From: Faeciplasma gallinarum | GTDB taxonomy: Bacteria; Bacillota; Clostridia; Oscillospirales; Ruminococcaceae | Length of the DNA: 10,461 nucleotides | NCBI GenBank assembly: GCA_018711085.1 | Contig: DVIR01000043.1 | Span: 1-10,461, forward strand | Direction: 5' to 3' | Part shown: piece by piece, positions 6,803 through 10,461 of the stretch | Numbering within the stretch: the first letter of the stretch is position 1 | Layout: each line of letters opens with the position of its first letter | Made by a program: the position numbers and the translations under genes | Notes under the pieces: generated by a model | Seen by the model: only the letters and a program-made list of their open reading frames with translations | Told to the model about the DNA's origin: nothing | Database searches by the model: none

Positions 6803-8167
6803 ATGGGAAGGTTATTCGGAACTGACGGAGTAAGAGGCGTGGCGGTAAGCGAGCTTACCACGGAAACAGCAATGCTAATAGGAAGGGCGGCAGCTGTAAC
6901 TCTTGCGAAAAATTCTCACCATAAAGCTAAAATACTCATAGGCAAGGACACAAGAGTATCCTGTGATGTTCTTGAGTCTGCGCTCATAGCGGGTATATGC
7001 TCTGTGGGCGCGGATGTACATACTCTCGGAGTGATACCTACGCCGGCAGTTGCGTTTTTAACCGTGAAGTACGGAGCGGACGCCGGAATAGTGATTTCGG
7101 CATCCCATAACCCCTATGAGTTTAACGGCATAAAAATATTCTCCTCGTCCGGATATAAACTTCCCGATGAAGTTGAGGCTGAAATAGAGAGACTTGTCCT
7201 CGACGCAAGAAACGAAATGGCGCCTTCCGGATGCAGCAACCTCGGCAGAGTGTATGTTGAAAAGAACGCAGAGTGGGATTATGTAAGGCATCTTTTGAAA
7301 AACATAGATTCAGACCTCGGAAAAATGCGCATAGTTGTGGACTGCGCCAACGGCGCGGCAAGCTCCTGCGCCGAAAAGTTCTTTAAAGGCCTCGGGGCAA
7401 ACGTCATAATGATCAACAACACCCCTAACGGAACAAATATAAACGACGAATGCGGCTCAACACACCTTGAACAGCTTTCAAACGCTGTTGTCGAGAACAG
7501 GGCGCATGCCGGAGTGGCTTTTGACGGCGACGCCGACAGGTGCCTTATGGTAGACGAAAAGGGCGAGCAGGTTGACGGCGACAGAATGATAGCAATACTT
7601 GCAAAGAGCATGAAGGAAGACGGCACACTCCTTTCAAATACATGCGTCGTCACTAAAATGACCAACCTGGGATTTTTCAAATGGGCAAAGGAAAACGGAA
7701 TAGTCGTCTCCACCGCATCGAGGATAGGAGACAGATACGTGCTTGAGCGCATGCTCCTCGACGGGTATAACCTTGGCGGAGAACAGTCGGGGCATATAAT
7801 TCTAAGCGACTGCGCAACAACCGGAGACGGCGAGCTTTCCGGAGCAAAGGTTCTTGAAATACTTGCGGCAAGCGGAAAGAAATTTTCAGAGCTTGCGTCA
7901 ATATTCACGCCGTACCCGCAGCTGCTTGTCAATGTCAAGCTCAGACCGGAGTGCAGGGGCAAGTTTAATGAAGTCCCTGAAATCGCGGAAATAATAGATT
8001 ATTGCAGCAATAAACTCGGCAGCGACGGACGCATATTCGTCAGAGAATCCGGAACCGAGCCGCTTTTAAGAGTTATGGCGGAGGGCAGAGATAAGGACGC
8101 TATATACCAGTATGCCAATGCCATTGCGCAGGTTGTAAAGAAGCATTTGGGAGAGACCGAGCTGTGA
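6803..8167 (+). CDS. glmM: Phosphoglucosamine mutase
   Basis: A 454-residue cytoplasmic alpha-D-phosphohexomutase converting glucosamine-6-phosphate to glucosamine-1-phosphate, the step before GlmU on the route to UDP-GlcNAc, peptidoglycan and teichoic acids. The N-terminal G-R-L-F-G-T-D-G-V-R-G is diagnostic of GlmM. The phosphoserine is S101 in SASHNP, metal ligands are D241, D243 and D245 in DGDADR, the sugar-recognition loop is GGEQSGH (325-331), and the phosphate-binding loop RESGTEPLLRVMAEG is near the C-terminus. All four domains and the normal length are present. AGGAG (6791-6795) is 7 bases before the ATG. The gene is 36 bp behind ruvB, and its stop overlaps the GTG of the methyltransferase gene. 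Its placement with ruvCAB is uncommon in my experience. Confidence 0.97.
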   Translation: MGRLFGTDGVRGVAVSELTTETAMLIGRAAAVTLAKNSHHKAKILIGKDTRVSCDVLESALIAGICSVGADVHTLGVIPTPAVAFLTVKYGADAGIVISASHNPYEFNGIKIFSSSGYKLPDEVEAEIERLVLDARNEMAPSGCSNLGRVYVEKNAEWDYVRHLLKNIDSDLGKMRIVVDCANGAASSCAEKFFKGLGANVIMINNTPNGTNINDECGSTHLEQLSNAVVENRAHAGVAFDGDADRCLMVDEKGEQVDGDRMIAILAKSMKEDGTLLSNTCVVTKMTNLGFFKWAKENGIVVSTASRIGDRYVLERMLLDGYNLGGEQSGHIILSDCATTGDGELSGAKVLEILAASGKKFSELASIFTPYPQLLVNVKLRPECRGKFNEVPEIAEIIDYCSNKLGSDGRIFVRESGTEPLLRVMAEGRDKDAIYQYANAIAQVVKKHLGETEL

Positions 8168-9051
8168 GAGTAGCCGACAGATGGAAAGATTATCGCCTGA
8201 TTGACGCCTCGTGCGGAGATAAGCTTGAGGCATGGGGAAACATAAAGCTTGTCAGACCCGACCCTCAAATAATATGGAAAACGCCTAAGGGCGCTGAATG
8301 GAACGGCGCGGATGCCGTTTATCACCGCTCATCTAAGGGCGGGGGCGAGTGGGAATACCGCCGCAAGCTCCCTCAGAGCTGGACGGTAAGCTATGATAAG
8401 CTGACTTTTATAATCCGCCCCACGGGATTTAAGCACACCGGACTTTTCCCCGAGCAGGCGGTAAACTGGGACTACATGTCCGATGTGATAGTGCGTGAAA
8501 AGAGCGTAAACGCCGACAGGCAGATTAACGTGTTGAATATGTTCGCCTATACCGGAGGAGCAACCCTGGCATGCGCCGCAGCCGGCGCAAACGTGTGCCA
8601 TGTGGATGCATCAAAGGGCATGGTTCAGTGGGCAAGGGACAACGCCGCAAAATCCGGCTTGTCCGAAAAGCCGATAAGATGGATAGTGGATGACTGCGAA
8701 AAGTTCGTCGAGCGTGAAATACGCCGCGGCAGGAAGTACGACGCAGTTATTATGGACCCTCCGAGTTACGGAAGGGGACCGTCCGGCGAGGTGTGGAAGC
8801 TTGAGGACAGCATTTACGACCTTGTAAAGCTCACATCCGGAGTTTTAAGCGACAATCCTCTTTTCTTCATTTTGAACAGCTATACAACCGGACTGTCGCC
8901 TTCGGTCATGTCGTATATCTTAGGCAGCATACTCGGCAAAAAATTCGGCGGCAGCGTGAACGCAGACGAAATAGGACTTCCGGTCGAAAAGAGCGGCATG
9001 GTTCTTCCCGCCGGAAACACGGCAATATGGACAGCAAATATAAAAGATTAA
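8164..9051 (+). CDS. Class I SAM-dependent methyltransferase (RlmI/Methyltrans_SAM-like, without PUA domain)
   Basis: A 295-residue protein. Residues about 1-110 form a small N-terminal domain (V-R-P-D-P-Q-I-I-W, then R-R-K-L-P-Q-S-W). A Rossmann methyltransferase domain follows, with SAM-binding motif I NMFAYTGGA (125-133), the acidic ribose-contact residue D148 in HVDAS, D176-D177 in VDDCEKF, and the catalytic-type motif DPPSYGRGP (198-206). This pattern resembles 23S rRNA cytosine-C5 methyltransferases of the RlmI/YccW group, but the PUA RNA-binding domain at their N-terminus is missing and the exact substrate is unknown, so I give no gene symbol. The start is GTG at 8164, overlapping the glmM stop as GTGA, with GGGAG about 10 bases upstream; coupled translation is likely. 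ecfA1 begins 8 bp after the stop. Confidence 0.85.
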   Translation: MRVADRWKDYRLIDASCGDKLEAWGNIKLVRPDPQIIWKTPKGAEWNGADAVYHRSSKGGGEWEYRRKLPQSWTVSYDKLTFIIRPTGFKHTGLFPEQAVNWDYMSDVIVREKSVNADRQINVLNMFAYTGGATLACAAAGANVCHVDASKGMVQWARDNAAKSGLSEKPIRWIVDDCEKFVEREIRRGRKYDAVIMDPPSYGRGPSGEVWKLEDSIYDLVKLTSGVLSDNPLFFILNSYTTGLSPSVMSYILGSILGKKFGGSVNADEIGLPVEKSGMVLPAGNTAIWTANIKD

Positions 9052-9059
9052 AGTGGTAG

Positions 9060-9914
9060 ATGCAAATGGATAATTTTATCGAGCTTAAAAACGTGACTTT
9101 CTCATACATCACCGAATATGACGACGAGACGGTTAAAACCACTGCTCTTAAGAGCATATCCCTTGAGATAAACCGCGGCGAGTTTGTGGCTGTGCTCGGG
9201 CATAACGGCTCCGGAAAGTCAACGCTTGCAAAGCTTTTGAACGCAATCAATCTTCCCGAATCGGGAAAGGTATATATAAACGGCATGGACACAACCGATG
9301 ACAACAACCTCTTTGACATAAGAAAAACAGTCGGCATGGTGTTCCAAAACCCCGATAACCAGATAGTTGCTACGGTTGTCGAGGAGGATGTGGCGTTTGC
9401 CCTTGAAAATATAGGCGTTGAACCGCATGAAATACGCCGCAGGGTAGATGAAGCGCTTAAAACCGTCGGAATGTATGAGTACCGAGAGCATGCGCCGCAT
9501 AAGCTTTCCGGAGGACAAAAGCAGCGCATAGCAATTGCGGGCGTTCTTGCGATGAAGCCGGAATGTATAGTTTTGGACGAGCCTACAGCTATGCTTGACC
9601 CTATAGGCAGGCGTGAGATAATGGCTACCATAACCGAGCTGAATAAAATGGGAGTCACGATAGTGCTTATCACTCACTATATGGACGAGGCTGCAAAGGC
9701 AAAAAGAGTGATAGTTGTCGATTCGGGAGAAATCATTATGGACGACACCCCTAAAAAGGTGTTTTCGCAGGTTGAAAAACTGAAATCAATAGGTCTTGAT
9801 GTTCCGCAGGTGACAGAGCTGACTCATGAGCTTATAAAAGAGGGCATACCGCTTGCGGACGACATAATAGACGAGGACGAGTGTTACGAGGCTTTGTACA
9901 AGCTCTTAAAATAA
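9060..9914 (+). CDS. ecfA1: Energy-coupling factor transporter ATPase EcfA1
   Basis: A 284-residue ABC ATPase, one of the two motor subunits of the shared ECF module that powers vitamin and metal uptake through interchangeable S components with the membrane protein EcfT. Motifs: Walker A GHNGSGKST (47-55), Q loop FQNPDNQ (95-101, the P-D-N-Q form typical of EcfA1), signature LSGGQ (149-153), Walker B CIVLDEP (169-175), D-loop with DPIGR, and switch histidine H206. The C-terminal acidic extension of about 60 residues matches the EcfA dimerisation region. Two ATGs are possible (9060 and 9066). The weak GTGG site at 9053-9056 fits 9066 better by spacing, a change of only two residues. ecfA2 follows 17 bp later. 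Confidence 0.93.
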   Translation: MQMDNFIELKNVTFSYITEYDDETVKTTALKSISLEINRGEFVAVLGHNGSGKSTLAKLLNAINLPESGKVYINGMDTTDDNNLFDIRKTVGMVFQNPDNQIVATVVEEDVAFALENIGVEPHEIRRRVDEALKTVGMYEYREHAPHKLSGGQKQRIAIAGVLAMKPECIVLDEPTAMLDPIGRREIMATITELNKMGVTIVLITHYMDEAAKAKRVIVVDSGEIIMDDTPKKVFSQVEKLKSIGLDVPQVTELTHELIKEGIPLADDIIDEDECYEALYKLLK

Positions 9915-9931
9915 AGAAAGGCTGATAGCTG

Positions 9932-10461
9932 TTGGGAATAATTAAAGCAGAAAATCTCACATACGTTTACGGAGAAGGCACGCCTTTTAGAAAGGTTGCG
10001 CTTGACGACGTAAACATCGATATACAAGAGGGCGAGCTGATAGGAATAATCGGGCATACCGGTTCGGGAAAGTCCACGCTTATACAGCATTTTAACGGTC
10101 TTTTGAAGCCCACTTCCGGCAAGGTTATAGTTGACGGAGAGGAGCTTTTTGCGGACAAGGCACGCTTGCGTGCAATACGTTTTAAAGTCGGACTTGTGTT
10201 TCAGTATCCTGAGTATCAGCTTTTTGAGGAAACCGTGTATAAGGATATAGCCTTCGGGCCTAAAAACATGGGTCTTAGTGATGATGAGATAGATATAAGA
10301 GTTAAGCAGACAATGAAGCTTGTCGGGCTGAAGCCGGAGCTGATGAACAAGTCGCCGTTTGATTTGTCCGGAGGACAGAAAAGGCGAGTGGCCATTGCGG
10401 GAGTAATGGCAATGGAGCCTAAGGTTTTGATACTTGACGAGCCTACAGCGGGACTTGACCC
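9932..10461 (+). CDS. ecfA2: Energy-coupling factor transporter ATPase EcfA2 (3' end outside window)
   Basis: The first 176 codons of a second ECF ATPase, cut off within its D-loop by the window end; the family is normally about 280-290 residues. Visible motifs: Walker A GHTGSGKST (41-49), Q loop FQYPEYQLF (90-98, the Y-P-E-Y-Q form typical of EcfA2), signature LSGGQ (145-149), and Walker B with DEPTAGLD (169-176). It pairs with EcfA1 to form the asymmetric ATPase dimer. The start is an inferred TTG at 9932: it gives the normal EcfA2 N-terminus (M-G-I-I-K-A-E-N-L-T-Y-V-Y), no ATG or GTG lies nearby in frame, and AAAGG (9917-9921) is 10 bases upstream. ecfT would be expected just beyond the window. 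Confidence 0.93.
   Translation, partial: MGIIKAENLTYVYGEGTPFRKVALDDVNIDIQEGELIGIIGHTGSGKSTLIQHFNGLLKPTSGKVIVDGEELFADKARLRAIRFKVGLVFQYPEYQLFEETVYKDIAFGPKNMGLSDDEIDIRVKQTMKLVGLKPELMNKSPFDLSGGQKRRVAIAGVMAMEPKVLILDEPTAGLD

Noticed and set aside
7279..7962. Long open frame antisense to glmM (227 residues)
   Set aside because: It lies wholly opposite a motif-complete glmM, resembles no family and has low-complexity Ser/Pro/Leu composition typical of a reverse-strand shadow.
8906..9673. Open frame of 255 residues antisense to the methyltransferase and ecfA1 genes
   Set aside because: It spans the junction of two well-supported genes, and its sequence is the Ser/Ile-rich complement of ABC motifs, so it is a shadow.

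Overview
The window looks like a chromosomal stretch from a Clostridia-type Firmicute, probably an Oscillospirales or Ruminococcaceae-like anaerobe. The evidence is strong purine-rich ribosome binding sites, sigma-A-like promoters, GTG and TTG starts, a YdiF-type ABC-F protein, split EcfA1/EcfA2 ATPases and a Gram-positive-style PnuC. The lineage is inferred from gene content and general resemblance, not from a search. No phage, IS element, CRISPR array, tRNA or rRNA is visible.

The layout has three blocks. (1) Positions 1-1313, plus strand: a structured leader ending in a strong intrinsic terminator (42-100), then a PnuC-family vitamin-precursor transporter (125-838). Directly behind it is what looks like the C-terminal remnant of an unrelated gene (about 840-1223), closed by a bidirectional terminator (1268-1313). 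(2) Positions 1369-4352, minus strand: an AraC-family regulator (1369-2232) with a recognisable promoter embedded in direct and inverted repeats, and an ABC-F translation factor (2436-4352) with its own promoter. (3) Positions 4482-10461, plus strand: one promoter followed by seven tightly packed genes, ruvC-ruvA-ruvB-glmM-methyltransferase-ecfA1-ecfA2. The last gene is cut by the window end.

The large operon mixes DNA repair (the RuvABC Holliday-junction machinery), cell-wall precursor synthesis (GlmM), a probable RNA methyltransferase and the ATPase pair of the general ECF vitamin transporter. All intergenic gaps are 36 bp or less and two junctions overlap (ATGA and GTGA), so co-transcription is likely. 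The functions are housekeeping and are well supported by catalytic motifs.

I found no convincing new biological system. The points most worth a second look are the attenuator-like leader before pnuC, the gene remnant behind pnuC, the repeat-rich araC control region, and the unusual operon partners of ruvCAB and ecfA1/ecfA2.
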